The translations under genes and the position numbers were made by a program. A DNA stretch of 64,000 bases from NCBI GenBank assembly GCA_900074745.1, contig LT598465.1, forward strand, positions 744,001-808,000, in the 5' to 3' direction. Below the pieces are notes generated by a model that was given only the letters and a program-made list of their open reading frames with translations, was not told the DNA's origin and did no database searches. Positions 17,808 to 29,130 of the stretch are shown here, piece by piece; positions within the stretch are counted from its first letter, which is position 1; each line of letters opens with the position of its first letter. The DNA is from Lachancea mirantina (taxonomy: Eukaryota; Ascomycota; Saccharomycetes; Saccharomycetales; Saccharomycetaceae).

Positions 17808-20800
17808 TCACTGTGAAGAAACGGCTGCCTCCATATTCAATGATTGATGAGCTTCTAATGAGCTCTCCAATCCTGCACCATTGCCATTAACTTTAGCTTC
17901 TAGTTTAATACTAGCTGATTTTCTGGGAGTCGCATCCAAACCGTCATCTTCGCCGGTGTTCTCATCCATCTCAACATCTGGGATGACAAAGACATCAGCC
18001 AATGGTTTTTTCTTATAATTTGTGCTAATTTTGCCTGTTGGCGGTAGACGCGCTTTTCCGGAGGCTTTTGATTTTGAGGGCACGTCCTCGTCCTCTAATA
18101 TGCGCGGTTGACCATCTCCGACAGGCTCCGCAGATCCTTCTCCGTCTTGCAATTTACTTTTCTGAAGCTTACTAGTATAGGCTTTGGATCGCTCAAGCGC
18201 CTTTTTGAGTAAAGGTTGTAGTGTGTTCCAAACACTGTTCTCGATATCGTGCTCCGAGAGCCCCTGGTATACAACCTCGTTGAACTCTTCTGGCTGAATT
18301 CTATTTTCTTCCACAGTAGCCTCAGCGCCTTTACCTCTAAACTGAAATGTAAGTAACTGAAGAGGCACTGAGTTGCTCAAGACTCCAAATTCCCTATCCA
18401 AACCTAAATCCTTAAAGCCAAAGAAATCCTCGCCTGACAATTCGCTTGAGAAGTCACCTGTTAAAAAACTTTGACTCTCATCATCAAAGTTCTTCTCCGA
18501 CAAGTCTTGAAGTGTTGGCCTGAGTAGATCCTTTAGGAAGTTGTTGAGCTTAAACTTGATGTCCTGCAATTTCTTAGTCTTCTTAACAAATTCAGACTCG
18601 ACGTAAGAATAAAGGTCATCTGGTTTATTTATGCCATTTTCGAGCAATGACATTTTCAGTATGTCTCCAGAAGTCTTATGATTAAGGGAGTTGCCCTCAT
18701 GGTGATTTTTTACAGTTTTTATTAAATTCGAAATGTATTCCCCAGCAATCTCGGTAAGCATGTTAATAGCGCTCGGCTGCGTGCTTTCGAATCCACTCGA
18801 CATTGCAATTTTGGATACATTCTTATGCATTATTCGCCAAACCACTTGCTTGTCATTTTTGTAGTCATGGGTCTCAAGTTTGGAAACTGGATCAATGTCC
18901 ATGTTCTCATTTATGCTGGTGTATCTATAGCGATGCGTATCCCAGATTTGACTGTTCGTTTGTCCTGTATTGCTTTTAGCCTGCTGGCCAGGATTTTGGA
19001 GCATTCGAATTAACGAAATCTTATGGCAGATGTGTCTCACCTCCTGAATTAGTTGAATATTTCTGTTAGTCTTATTTGAAAGGCCCTTGTCGGTATTCAG
19101 CGCGAAAACATTAGGCATCTTGTCTCCTTCTAATAATACTTTCTGAACAAGTAGCGACTCCTCTTTATCGAGCGTTTCGTTATCCAAGCCTTTATAGGTT
19201 ACCTCCGGAACTGCATTTGCAACGTTGTATTCCATCAGAACCGATGCATCGTCCAGTTCTATCTCCGTAGCTGATTTGTCAATTTCGCTTGCACTATTGT
19301 TAGCAGAGGGAAGTAGTTGAGACTGAGGCAAATCTTCTGACTCAGTTTTCACAATGGCACCAAAACCATTTTTCATCATAGACTCGTTTTCTAATTCTCT
19401 TCGCCTCACCTCAGCTTCCTGTTGTTCATGATATTCTTTGAGAATCTGGTCGAAGCCCTTCATTTTGCTTGGGTTTCTCAAAATTGCCAAAGCTTCGTGA
19501 TTTATTTCTGGACCTTTAAATAGACCAGCTCTTTTGGCGCACATGTCGGCTCTAGCTGTAGCGGTAAGGCTCTTCCAGGTACTCAGCTCAAGGTCGTCGG
19601 CGTCATCGTCTTTTTCTGTCAAGAACAACCCTGACTCAAGGCCCTCCTCCCCTTCTTCTTCTTCCTCCTCCTCCTCTTCCTCATCATCATTTTCCTCTTC
19701 TTCGCCTTCAACATGTTTAGCTTCATTTCCCGCGACTTTTTGCAATTCCTTTGTTCCATCCTGTAGATCGTCTCCATCGTTGGATTGGACCTCAGAATCA
19801 AACTTCTCGATCACCTCAGGATCATGTTGAGCAATACCGGGCGCCTTCGATAATTCTTGATGCTCCCTATCAGTTTCTTGTTCGGGACGTCCGTCTGGTT
19901 CTTCGACTTGGTTGTCCTCCTCCGGAAGCGTCTTTGGAGAGGTCTTTGGTTTGTCTTCAACAGAATTAGAGCCATTGATCTTGCCCACTTCGTCGTTTTC
20001 ATGAACAATTCCTCTTACGTTGCCACCCTTCCGTCCCGTTCCAGATGTTTCTTCATCCACTAACCCATCTTTGAGATTCTCATTGTCGATATCTTCAAAT
20101 TCCTTCTCGACTTCAGCCCTATCTCGTATGACAATGTCGGGTATGAGTGGTATTAAAGTCAGGGATTTCTTTTGCATAGCAATGGCATGAGCTCGCAAAA
20201 AATGTTTAGGATCCGAGTTGTAAGTGAGGCAGTTTTTCCAAATCAGTCTCAAATCTTCGACGAAATCTTGCTTGGAATTATATTGAAATGTTTTGAGTTT
20301 TTTCAAAATGGTATTCAAATCCATAGGCTTTTTGATAATCTGATAGTAGTTTGGCGCTTCCCTTTTGCTAACTCTATTCAGGAAGGCCGTTGAATGTTCT
20401 GTGTAATTTCTCAGTTCCAAAACGACTTTTTCACAAGCATCGTATAGTTCTTCCTGTCCAATCCTATCATCGGACGCCCATTTAGATCTATTCTTACGCA
20501 CATCCATGATAAGGTGTCTCAATTCATAATCAGAGATACCAAGCTTTGCTTTGTTGTCCTGTATGGAAGACAAGAGATGTTTCAGAGAAAAGTTCGCTGA
20601 TCCAAGGTTTACAGAAATAGTCTTTTCTGGAGATTCTGGGATCCTCGTTTTTTTATCTCCACTATCACTTACCTGATCCTGTTCGTTTTGTTTATGAACT
20701 TCATCATCTTCCGACACTTGGGAGTATCTTCGTTTCTTTGAAGACTCCAGCATTTTATCACTCTGTTCAAGTTTTAGCCTCTTGAGAAGTGTTTCCTTAT

Positions 20801-21752
20801 CCCCTTCGAAACTGTGGTATATTTTATTGAAGCTCTCCATGATGGCCTGCGTATCGCGATTGCTTAAAGTCGTCAAAGTCTCCTTAGAAATTTCCAAAGA
20901 GAGTATCAGAAAACCGTCGCTGTCGTACTCGAGATCAGGTGTGTCCTGTTGAACAAGCACCTGGGACTCTTCCTCCACCGCTGGGTCTTCCTCATCCATA
21001 TCGTAATCATCATCTTCCTCCCCACGATCGGGGCCAACGTCCCTGACTTCATTCTTGGATGAGAGGGTTTCGATCTCAGTTTCTAGCTCTTCTTCACTTG
21101 GTTCTTCGTGGAAGAGAAACCCGCTCTCTGTTTCCTCGTAACAACCAAAAAGCTGATCAACCGCGTTCTCCCAAAGCACGTACCTTACTTTCAACGCCAA
21201 ATTTCCAGCAAAGTCCGTTCCGGACATATGCTCTTGTAAATTCTCAAGATCAAATTCTGAGAGGTCCTGCTCCTCGTTTTCATGTCCCAGCTTTTTGGTC
21301 TCACCAGAATCCGGTGCAACGGCGCCACTATATTTTGTTTGTATTTTGCTGCTGCTGCTATCACCCTCCATTTCTTCATTAGCGTCTTCTTGTGATACGC
21401 TTTCCAATGTCCCATCAATATTCGCTTCCTCGACATAACCGTCTCCAACAGTGCCGCCAGAATCTGCTGCACTCGCGGCCTCGCCCTCGTCACCACCCTC
21501 ACTCAAACCAAACTGTGTATCTGGCCTCTTTTTCACAACCAAATGGACATTTGTGTTCATCAATTCTTCCCACGTTCGACAGCGCTTTGACCGCGGCTCT
21601 ACTGACAAACATGCATTTAATACTATCAGCTGGGGAGGGGTTAAATGACGGTGAAAAAACTGACATTGATGAAGCTTCTCGGCACAATGCAACAGGCGCA
21701 ATGGATTTGTTTGCTGATAATTAACAATTGGAAAATCAGAGACCGCTCTCAT
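17808..21752 (-). CDS. SPT7: SAGA complex scaffold subunit with bromodomain
   Basis: A 1314-residue protein (S. cerevisiae Spt7 has 1332) that holds the SAGA histone-acetylation complex together. A bromodomain lies at about residues 435-535 (APNYYQIIKKPMDL, then CLTYNSDP with the acetyl-lysine Asn). The histone-fold region follows later (GFESTQPSAINMLTEIAGEY, about 1000-1020). The C-terminal segment has the conserved LLRPTLQDLSE and KARLPPTGKIS stretches. Several acidic low-complexity runs occur, the longest at about residues 690-710 (genomic about 19640-19700). The ATG at 21752 is the first in frame. The gene converges with YOS9, leaving 154 bp. Syntenic with YBR081C. Confidence 0.97.
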   Translation of the reverse strand: MRAVSDFPIVNYQQTNPLRLLHCAEKLHQCQFFHRHLTPPQLIVLNACLSVEPRSKRCRTWEELMNTNVHLVVKKRPDTQFGLSEGGDEGEAASAADSGGTVGDGYVEEANIDGTLESVSQEDANEEMEGDSSSSKIQTKYSGAVAPDSGETKKLGHENEEQDLSEFDLENLQEHMSGTDFAGNLALKVRYVLWENAVDQLFGCYEETESGFLFHEEPSEEELETEIETLSSKNEVRDVGPDRGEEDDDYDMDEEDPAVEEESQVLVQQDTPDLEYDSDGFLILSLEISKETLTTLSNRDTQAIMESFNKIYHSFEGDKETLLKRLKLEQSDKMLESSKKRRYSQVSEDDEVHKQNEQDQVSDSGDKKTRIPESPEKTISVNLGSANFSLKHLLSSIQDNKAKLGISDYELRHLIMDVRKNRSKWASDDRIGQEELYDACEKVVLELRNYTEHSTAFLNRVSKREAPNYYQIIKKPMDLNTILKKLKTFQYNSKQDFVEDLRLIWKNCLTYNSDPKHFLRAHAIAMQKKSLTLIPLIPDIVIRDRAEVEKEFEDIDNENLKDGLVDEETSGTGRKGGNVRGIVHENDEVGKINGSNSVEDKPKTSPKTLPEEDNQVEEPDGRPEQETDREHQELSKAPGIAQHDPEVIEKFDSEVQSNDGDDLQDGTKELQKVAGNEAKHVEGEEEENDDEEEEEEEEEEGEEGLESGLFLTEKDDDADDLELSTWKSLTATARADMCAKRAGLFKGPEINHEALAILRNPSKMKGFDQILKEYHEQQEAEVRRRELENESMMKNGFGAIVKTESEDLPQSQLLPSANNSASEIDKSATEIELDDASVLMEYNVANAVPEVTYKGLDNETLDKEESLLVQKVLLEGDKMPNVFALNTDKGLSNKTNRNIQLIQEVRHICHKISLIRMLQNPGQQAKSNTGQTNSQIWDTHRYRYTSINENMDIDPVSKLETHDYKNDKQVVWRIMHKNVSKIAMSSGFESTQPSAINMLTEIAGEYISNLIKTVKNHHEGNSLNHKTSGDILKMSLLENGINKPDDLYSYVESEFVKKTKKLQDIKFKLNNFLKDLLRPTLQDLSEKNFDDESQSFLTGDFSSELSGEDFFGFKDLGLDREFGVLSNSVPLQLLTFQFRGKGAEATVEENRIQPEEFNEVVYQGLSEHDIENSVWNTLQPLLKKALERSKAYTSKLQKSKLQDGEGSAEPVGDGQPRILEDEDVPSKSKASGKARLPPTGKISTNYKKKPLADVFVIPDVEMDENTGEDDGLDATPRKSASIKLEAKVNGNGAGLESSLEAHQSLNMEAAVSSQ

Positions 21753-23347
21753 TAATGCTCTGCTTTATCGGCTTCCGCGCTTGCCATTTGAAATTCAAAG
21801 AAGGTTCTTTGTCAATTGGCATTGATTTTTCCATTTAGAGACGTTCGTCCTCGGTGATGCATATTATGGTTTGTCACCTAGCCTTAAGATCCATTCACTA
21901 AGACAGTAGACTGATTCAAACGCTGGCCGCAATCTACGGCTATGTTCACTACTTTCGTGCTCATCGTAGGGATGTTTTGATGTAGTGAGATTCCATCTTG
22001 GAGAGAGATCCTTGCCTTTTCAGCCCATTTTTTAAAAATTACATTTTGTAGTTCCATCAGCTGAGCTATGCTTGAGGCGTCAATTGTAAGAAGTCATGCT
22101 CACCGGACCAATTGAAAAAAGCAAAGCGATTCACTAGAGAATTACCTACTGTTACGGGTTTTCAATTGTGTTAAGTAGAAGGCCATTTCATATGTCTTTC
22201 GCAATTGTAAAATCATCAACAGGACCTTAAAATCAAGCTCGAATATTTCTTTAAAGTTTCAGTGCGACTAGATGATTTAAAGTAGACGACATAGTTTTCT
22301 TTTTGCATTCCTCAAGTGAACTAAATCGTTTTTTAATCCTTGTTATGCCAATCTGTCATCCTTGATTAATAGGCATTTTTTCGTCTGTGATATGTTCAAA
22401 AATCAATTCATCACAGAAAACATTAATTTTAAGATCTCTTCACATTGAAAACGCCTTTAGTCTTACCAAAACTTAAGGGAGCAATGTTTCAAGATTTCTC
22501 TTTCTAGTAACGGTCTTGCATTAGTTAAAGTCCATGTATCTTTTCCAAGTCTGACTCCTAGCAAGAATTTTCAAAATGTATCGTGTTATTCAACGAAGGA
22601 GATGCGACTAATCGACATGTAAAACATGCTTCTAAGCGTTATATATAAAACGGGATCGAAACTCGATTCAAAGCCAAAGCGTGCCACGTCTCGGGAGTCA
22701 CCTCTCTCAGGAATATTCCAAAAATCCTTCGAACTCCTACCTTTCTACCCGCCTAAATACTGAATCGTCAGACTTTGTTTGAGATTTCTTGTTCAATGTA
22801 TCGTAAATATGAAGAGAAGCCAGCATATCCATAGTTTACAATTAGCCGCCGAGGACAGTTTCCGTTAACAACGACATGAGCTTCAGAAAGACCAGCACTG
22901 ACAGTAAAGGAAGCGTAATATTTTGGGATCTCTTAAGGTTGTCTAACTTGGTGTGTAGATGATCGTAGTCTGTTATCTTGTTCTTTTGATGTCGTCGCGA
23001 ATAAGTAGTGGTGTATGACTCGCAGAGGTGTCCAAACCGTGCACAGTCTACGTTGTTCTCCCGTAAGTGACTTTAATATTGAGTAGTGGAAGGGTCCTTA
23101 CGATTTTGGCCCTCGTTAACAAGTAAGCACCGCCGCGACGGTGATTATGAGTAGATTGAGCGTCAAAGTAGGTTACTGAGTATATAGAGAGAGAAATAAT
23201 CAACACTCATGAGGGAGTCGATTGATCTGAAGTTCTGCGCTACATTGCGCCACGCTACTGCCAACTCTGTTTAAACGCACCTATAGAGAATGGATATGTG
23301 TATTATGTACAGCGCAGTCACTGCGACTCACATGCGATGCAACAATC
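21753..23347. other. Long gene-free region between SPT7 and UBC4
   Basis: About 1.6 kb with no open frame of coding quality on either strand, long for this compact genome. The left part is the SPT7 promoter side, the right part the UBC4 3' side. A strong TATA element (TATATATAAAA, about 22641-22651) faces rightward with no open frame after it. Another TATA-like TATATAG is at 23180. I found no intact tRNA, snoRNA or centromere signature by eye. Confidence 0.55.
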
Positions 23348-23956
<609 letters not shown>

Positions 23957-25592
23957 GGTTTTCGGTGTTTTACACGCGGTTTTTTGGTGCTATCCACTTG
24001 AAGTTGCCACCAGTAAGTCAAATATGTCGAAGTTCACAGAATGAGTGCGAAGGCCTGATCAGAAAAACCAAGGTGATCGTGACGAAGCAGCACAGTCCGG
24101 GTAACAGAATCTGAAAAGCTTCGTACGCAGTTATCCGAAAGAGAAAAGAGAAAAAGAGGAAAAAACCGACGCTTGCGGGACTCGAACGGTAGTTGTCATT
24201 GAGAGATTTAATCGTACACTATTATATAATATAATCAGATGACGTTTATCGCTGGGAACCAGTGTGATGAAATATTACGTAAAGAGTGATCTTTAAGCTT
24301 AGTTACTATTTTCGTAAGAAGCTATTAAATATAAAAGGAATGATTGGGTACGAACCCGCAAAGAAGTCTGGGCGCGTCGGCTACGTAATTACGACGGACT
24401 GAGGAATTTGAATGGACCCACCAAGGAATTAATCTGTGTGTTGTAACTAGACAACTTCTAGGGCTTGTCAGGTAATAACTCCTGAAGTACGCGCGCGGCT
24501 AATTCCACATTCAAGCCGTAGAAATGGATGATTTTGTCGAATTTCTAGGATTTAGCCCTTCTCTGGAAATGTCACATAAAATTATACTAAGTGGGCCTTA
24601 ACTGGCCTGTCTGAAGTTGTGATTTGATCCCGTAGTGAGCTAGCGCCTATTCGAGTCGTTAGGTTCGTCGCATTTTCAGTAGTTTTGTGCCAAACGATGC
24701 GAAGGTCTACTAACACTCTTGATGACTCTAGCGCTAGGTCACACGCCCTGTCGGAGTTTTACGTCAAAATACGGAATGCTTAAACGAAAACTCGAATCGA
24801 GAACATGGCTGAAACAGAGATCAATGGTCGACGCCAGCAAATTCTTGCCGATTACCGTGTCATCACTCACTCTCCAAATACGCATTGTGCCGTTAAGACG
24901 CGAACTGTGTCATTGTAATCCATATTGCATTGTACGTTGGGAGCAATATCGCCAGCCGGTACATGTGACAATGTGCGCTGCAGATTGCTGTTTTGGACAT
25001 AAAAAGGTGATCTAGTAAGAATGTATCGGCGCATGCATAGCAGAATTGGCAGCGACAGCGAACAAAAAGATTGTAAGAATTGTCTGACTAGCACATGCGC
25101 GATCTGCCCGATCTACACGACCTTCGTGATCTGCACGATCTGCCCGCCTCGGGTTATGCAAATGCAAGAATAATGCGTTCGACTTTATATGGTTTAGCAA
25201 AACAGGTGATATTTTGATGTGCATTTTATATAGGCTGAACCTTGCTTTGTAGAGAAAGGCGAGAAAAACTCTTGCTACGACAGCTGGGAAACAGTTTGTG
25301 CGTGATTTTACTTGGCTTGGTGTTTTATTCTGCGAACGTTAGCGAGTCAGGTGGTGGTCAGTATTCAGACCTGTCAGCTGGATCGCTTCGAGATAATCTT
25401 CGTCAGACGCGCGGTGGAAACTCAGATCAAAAGTCCTGGAAGATCAGCAACGCTTGATCAACAAACAGAGAGGTCGTGCAAGCTCACAAAGGACGTAGAG
25501 TCGATAACGTAAACGCTGATGAAATCGGGAGTTTGTTAGTGGTTCTTGATGTCTATGTACTTTGTAGTCGTCCGGCGTACATAGTTACCTAT
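23957..25592. other. Long intergenic between UBC4 and MAK21
   Basis: About 1.6 kb of divergent intergenic sequence. Short open frames around 24719-25015 and 25242-25512 lack coding character. Two weak T-arm-like motifs (24172-24190 and 24345-24362) do not fold into a tRNA. A near-repeat of 'gatctgcccgatct'-type words occurs at 25096-25145. Confidence 0.5.
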
Positions 25593-25650
25593 CTCATCGC
25601 GCATCCGTAGTCAAAAAATTTTCAAGAACTTGAGATGAGATGAGATGAGT
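25593..25650 (+). promoter_or_regulatory. RRPE and PAC elements of MAK21
   Basis: CTCATCGC at 25593-25600 is a perfect reversed PAC box. AAAAAATTTT at 25613-25622 matches the ribosomal RNA processing element. A four-fold TGAGA repeat at 25631-25650 supplies more GATGAG cores. This pairing is the known signature of yeast ribosome-biogenesis promoters, and it sits within 105 bp of the MAK21 start. Confidence 0.8.
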
Positions 25651-25695
25651 TGAAGTCGAGTGGTTAAAACAGGAAAAGCCGATCGTATTGCAAGC

Positions 25696-28600
25696 ATGGC
25701 CGAGGAAGGTAAGCTTGATCTGTCGACTTTGCGGGAGAAGATATCTTCCAAGTTGAATGACAGCCAAAAGCCTGGTAGAAACAACAAGAAAGATGCTAGA
25801 AAACCGAACAAGAAGCAGTCTAAAAATGGCAAAAAAGCTGCCAGAGAAACGAACAGAGAGCCTGATGAACGCCCTGATATCAAGGGAGTAGGCAACGATG
25901 CGTCGTCCGAGAGTAATGCGGAAGTTCTTCGTCGCGAGGCTCTCGCGTTGGGAGCCTCTGAAAAGGATTTGGAATTGATCAATGGCGTCGCAAGTGACGA
26001 CGAGGGAAGCGAGCAGGAGTTTGACACTCCCGCTGAAGGGAAAGAAGACATCAAGTTCAACACGGATCTCCAGGACCTTTTGAAGAACATGGGATTCGAT
26101 AAAACCGTGGTGCCCGCGGAAGAAGATGAAGAAGATGAAGAAGTAGAAGAAGAAGAGCACAAGAAGGCCCGTTCTGTCACACCTGAAGAGGAATCTGAGG
26201 AAGAAGAAAGCATTTCCGAAGAATCGTCGCAGGTGGTTGACGAGGGCCAGCGTCTTAGTCAGGGCTCCGAGAAACAGGCCACCGAAAAAGAGGAGAAAGA
26301 CAAAGATCTAGTCTCACAACTCAACATGGTTTCCTCGGACAAGCTTCTACTTTCCACTGAAAATGCATGGTACAAGTTGCCCACGGGTTCTGAACTATCA
26401 CAGCAAAACGACCCTCTCTCGGCGGAACAGATAGATAAGCTCTACAAAAGAGGTCAAGCCGCATTGGAAGAGGACAATAAAGTCTACTACGAGGAATTTA
26501 CCAAGAACTCTTCCCAGCGTAAATTTATGTCGCAGATTCTGTCCGAAGGTACTCTGAACGATAAAATCTCGGCCTTGACGTTGCTGATTCAAGAGTCTCC
26601 ACTGCATAACATGAAGTCTTTAGACACGTTGCTTGGCTACTGCGACAAAAAATCTAGAAACTCTGCGCTTCAGAGTGTGAATGCACTCAAGGATCTGTTG
26701 CTTAATGGCATCTTGCCGGACCGAAAGCTGAGATATTTCAAGAATCAAAACCTTTCGATGATGTTGAGCAAGTCCACACTTGCCATATTATGCTTCGAGG
26801 ACTACTTGAAGAAGTTTTTCTTCAAGGTGTTGCAAACCTTGGAGAAACTGTCGCACGACCCCATCGTCTACGTTCGCATGCAAGTTCTTACGCATGTTTT
26901 TGACTTCATCACGGCAAAGCCAGAGCAAGAGTTCAACTTGCTACGGTTGGGGGTCAATAAGCTAGGTGATACCGACAAAAAAGTGTCTTCCAAGACCTCA
27001 TACCAGCTACTTAAATTGGAACAGGTACACCCAAATATGAAATCAGTGATTCTGGACGCAATCGTGGACGTTGCTTTAAGGCCCTCCGCCGAATACCACA
27101 CGACGTATTACGCCGTACTCACGCTGAATCAAACGATCCTCAAGAGAAGGGAAGACATGATTGCGAACCAGTTGATCAAGACATACTTTACGCTTTTCGA
27201 AAAGTTTCTGCTGTCGACCAACTCGGACAACAACGAAGAAGGGGACAATGCGCCCAAGAACAAAGACGCGTCGTACGAGAAGAAAAGGAAAAAGAACGTC
27301 AAGAGGGGCAAGAAAGGCGGGGTGTCTGTCAAGGACGACAAAACAGATCAGGAAGTTGTGGACGAAAAGAATTCAAAGCTGTTTTCTGCGATCCTCACGG
27401 GTCTGAACCGTGCGTTGCCGTTTGCGCAAATGCCTGCCAACGTGTACGAAGTGCATCTGGACGTTCTGTACCAGATCACGCACTCTTCGAATTTCAACAC
27501 CGCGGTGCAAGCATTGGTGTTGATACATCAGGTGACCACGAAGGCTAGTCTGAACAACGACAGATTTTTCAAGACCCTGTACGAGAGTCTTCTGGACCCC
27601 AGACTCGTGACGTCGTCCAAACAGGGTATCTATCTGAATCTACTATACAAATCGCTCAAAAGCGACCAGCACATTCCTCGGGTCGAGGCGTTTGTGAAAA
27701 GAATCGTCCAGGTGTGCCTGAACTGGCTCAATGTCGGGGCGATCTCCGGTATGCTGTTCCTACTGCTCCAGCTGAGCAAATCGACGCCGCAGATCAAGAA
27801 CTTGTTTTCGAACACTCCCGAGGATCACGAATATGTCTCGGACAATGAGGAAAACGAAGGCGGTGACGATAGCAGCGACAAAAAGGCGGCTGCTCCCTAC
27901 GACAGCCGTAAACGGGACCCACGGTTTGCGCATGCGGACAGTTCGTCTTTGTGGGAGATCGAAAGCTTTTTGCGGCACTTCCATCCCACGGTCGAGACTT
28001 ACGCCCAGGCCTTTTTCCTGAGTTCTACGGACATACCGAAACCGGACCTTGGCCTGCATTCGCTGGCACATTTCTTGGATCGGTTTGTTTACAGAAATGC
28101 AAAACAGAAACCCACCACCCGCGGCTCTTCTATCATGCAACCGTTGGGCGGAAGTCACACAGGCAACCTGATCGTTCGTGCGTCGGACAAAGTTCTCGAC
28201 GAGGTGCCTGCGAACACGCAGGACTGGCTGGCCAAACGGGCCGACGAGGTCACGCCCGACGAGCGGTTCTTCCATCAGTACTTTTCGACGAAGCAGACCG
28301 CGATCCGGCGCGCCGAGAAAAAGAAACGCGGATCCAGCGACAGATTTGACGACGAGAGCGAGCTAGACGAGGACGAAGTCTGGGACGCCTTGGTGAAGTC
28401 TAGGCCCGACGTCGAAGAGGACGGGGACGAGGACGTGTCCATGGACGACCTGGCGATGTCGGACGTGTCCGACAGCGACGACGAGGAGTCCGAAGTCATT
28501 GCGGAGTTGGCAGCGGACAGCGGGGACGCGGACAGCGACAATGATGTGTTCTACAGTTTTGCCGACGAGGGAGCCGTCCCCGCTGCTGGCGAGAAGCGCG

Positions 28601-28785
28601 CGCTCGAAGACGCCGCAGACGAGGACGCAGGCCTCGGCGACAGCGACAGCGAGCCTGCGGCCGAGCCTGCGGCCGCAGGCTCGGCCGCCTCCGGCAAGCG
28701 CAGTTCCAGAAAGCGCTTCAAAGCGCTGCCCGTGTTTGCCTCTGCGGACGACTATGCGCAGTATCTGAATGACTCAGACGAGTAG
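25696..28785 (+). CDS. MAK21: 60S ribosome assembly factor Mak21/Noc1
   Basis: A 1029-residue nucleolar protein of the CBF/Mak21 family that works with Noc2 in early 60S pre-ribosome maturation and export. The N-terminus ([20 protein letters not shown]) precedes basic and acidic low-complexity stretches. The conserved helical core spans about residues 210-870 (CBF domain near [19 protein letters not shown]-like sequence, about 600-720). The C-terminus is very acidic. The start is the first ATG, 25696; upstream the frame has only a GTG. S. cerevisiae Mak21 (YDR060W) has 1025 residues. GC content climbs steeply in the last 700 bp, where a 14-bp perfect hairpin lies inside the coding sequence. 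Confidence 0.96.
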   Translation: MAEEGKLDLSTLREKISSKLNDSQKPGRNNKKDARKPNKKQSKNGKKAARETNREPDERPDIKGVGNDASSESNAEVLRREALALGASEKDLELINGVASDDEGSEQEFDTPAEGKEDIKFNTDLQDLLKNMGFDKTVVPAEEDEEDEEVEEEEHKKARSVTPEEESEEEESISEESSQVVDEGQRLSQGSEKQATEKEEKDKDLVSQLNMVSSDKLLLSTENAWYKLPTGSELSQQNDPLSAEQIDKLYKRGQAALEEDNKVYYEEFTKNSSQRKFMSQILSEGTLNDKISALTLLIQESPLHNMKSLDTLLGYCDKKSRNSALQSVNALKDLLLNGILPDRKLRYFKNQNLSMMLSKSTLAILCFEDYLKKFFFKVLQTLEKLSHDPIVYVRMQVLTHVFDFITAKPEQEFNLLRLGVNKLGDTDKKVSSKTSYQLLKLEQVHPNMKSVILDAIVDVALRPSAEYHTTYYAVLTLNQTILKRREDMIANQLIKTYFTLFEKFLLSTNSDNNEEGDNAPKNKDASYEKKRKKNVKRGKKGGVSVKDDKTDQEVVDEKNSKLFSAILTGLNRALPFAQMPANVYEVHLDVLYQITHSSNFNTAVQALVLIHQVTTKASLNNDRFFKTLYESLLDPRLVTSSKQGIYLNLLYKSLKSDQHIPRVEAFVKRIVQVCLNWLNVGAISGMLFLLLQLSKSTPQIKNLFSNTPEDHEYVSDNEENEGGDDSSDKKAAAPYDSRKRDPRFAHADSSSLWEIESFLRHFHPTVETYAQAFFLSSTDIPKPDLGLHSLAHFLDRFVYRNAKQKPTTRGSSIMQPLGGSHTGNLIVRASDKVLDEVPANTQDWLAKRADEVTPDERFFHQYFSTKQTAIRRAEKKKRGSSDRFDDESELDEDEVWDALVKSRPDVEEDGDEDVSMDDLAMSDVSDSDDEESEVIAELAADSGDADSDNDVFYSFADEGAVPAAGEKRALEDAADEDAGLGDSDSEPAAEPAAAGSAASGKRSSRKRFKALPVFASADDYAQYLNDSDE
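28657..28688. repeat. Perfect 14-bp hairpin inside MAK21 coding sequence
   Basis: 28657-28670 is the exact reverse complement of 28675-28688, with loop GGCC. It encodes an Ala/Glu/Pro/Gly run in the acidic tail, a region with little constraint on sequence. Confidence 0.85.
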
Positions 28786-28942
28786 GCAGGCCCGGCGCTG
28801 CGCGTTGCCCGGCCCGCCGCAGGGCGCGTGTTTGTCGCTCTGCACGCACGTTGTATCGAGCGGCCGTTTGCCGCATGTATATTACGTAATCCGCGCACAA
28901 TCACGACGGCCAACATCCATACATGAAACACACGCTGGCGCA

Positions 28943-28968
28943 GGTCTGGCGCAGACCTGCGCCAGACC
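28943..28968. repeat. Perfect 11-bp hairpin between MAK21 and TEC1
   Basis: GGTCTGGCGCA (28943-28953) pairs exactly with TGCGCCAGACC (28958-28968) around loop GACC. It lies 158 bp after the MAK21 stop and 163 bp before the TEC1 start. It could form a hairpin in either the MAK21 3' region or the TEC1 promoter. Confidence 0.85.
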
Positions 28969-29130
28969 GTGTTTCAGGCCGAAACGGCCGGAACGCACGC
29001 CGCCATTAGTCGTGCCAGCGCAATCGCGCGGACGCTTTTGCAAGTGCTGAGTATACATAGCCGGTGGCCCTGGGCGTTTACGCCTGCGCATTCTGGGGCA
29101 CAAGCACTCCCCCCACACACCCGCGCGCCA

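Noticed and set aside
24120-24160. CDEIII-like TCCGAAAGAGAAAA
   Set aside because: The left half does not match and no AT-rich stretch with CDEI is next to it.
24150-24192. tRNA-like 3' end on the minus strand (GTTCGAGTCC followed by T6)
   Set aside because: The T-stem does not pair beyond one base pair, no acceptor partner or A box lies upstream, and no cloverleaf can be drawn.
24340-24420. Second tRNA-like patch (GGGTTCGTACCC, complement strand)
   Set aside because: The T-loop lacks the conserved A, and no D or anticodon arm fits. At most a very old relic.
24740-24900. WD40-like phrase NGTMRIWRV in a 51-codon minus-strand frame
   Set aside because: One short resemblance, stops on both sides, and no second repeat nearby.
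28969-29130. Upstream extension of TEC1 from a GTG
   Set aside because: Yeast nuclear genes rarely start at GTG. The first ATG is at 29131 and the extension contains part of a promoter hairpin region.
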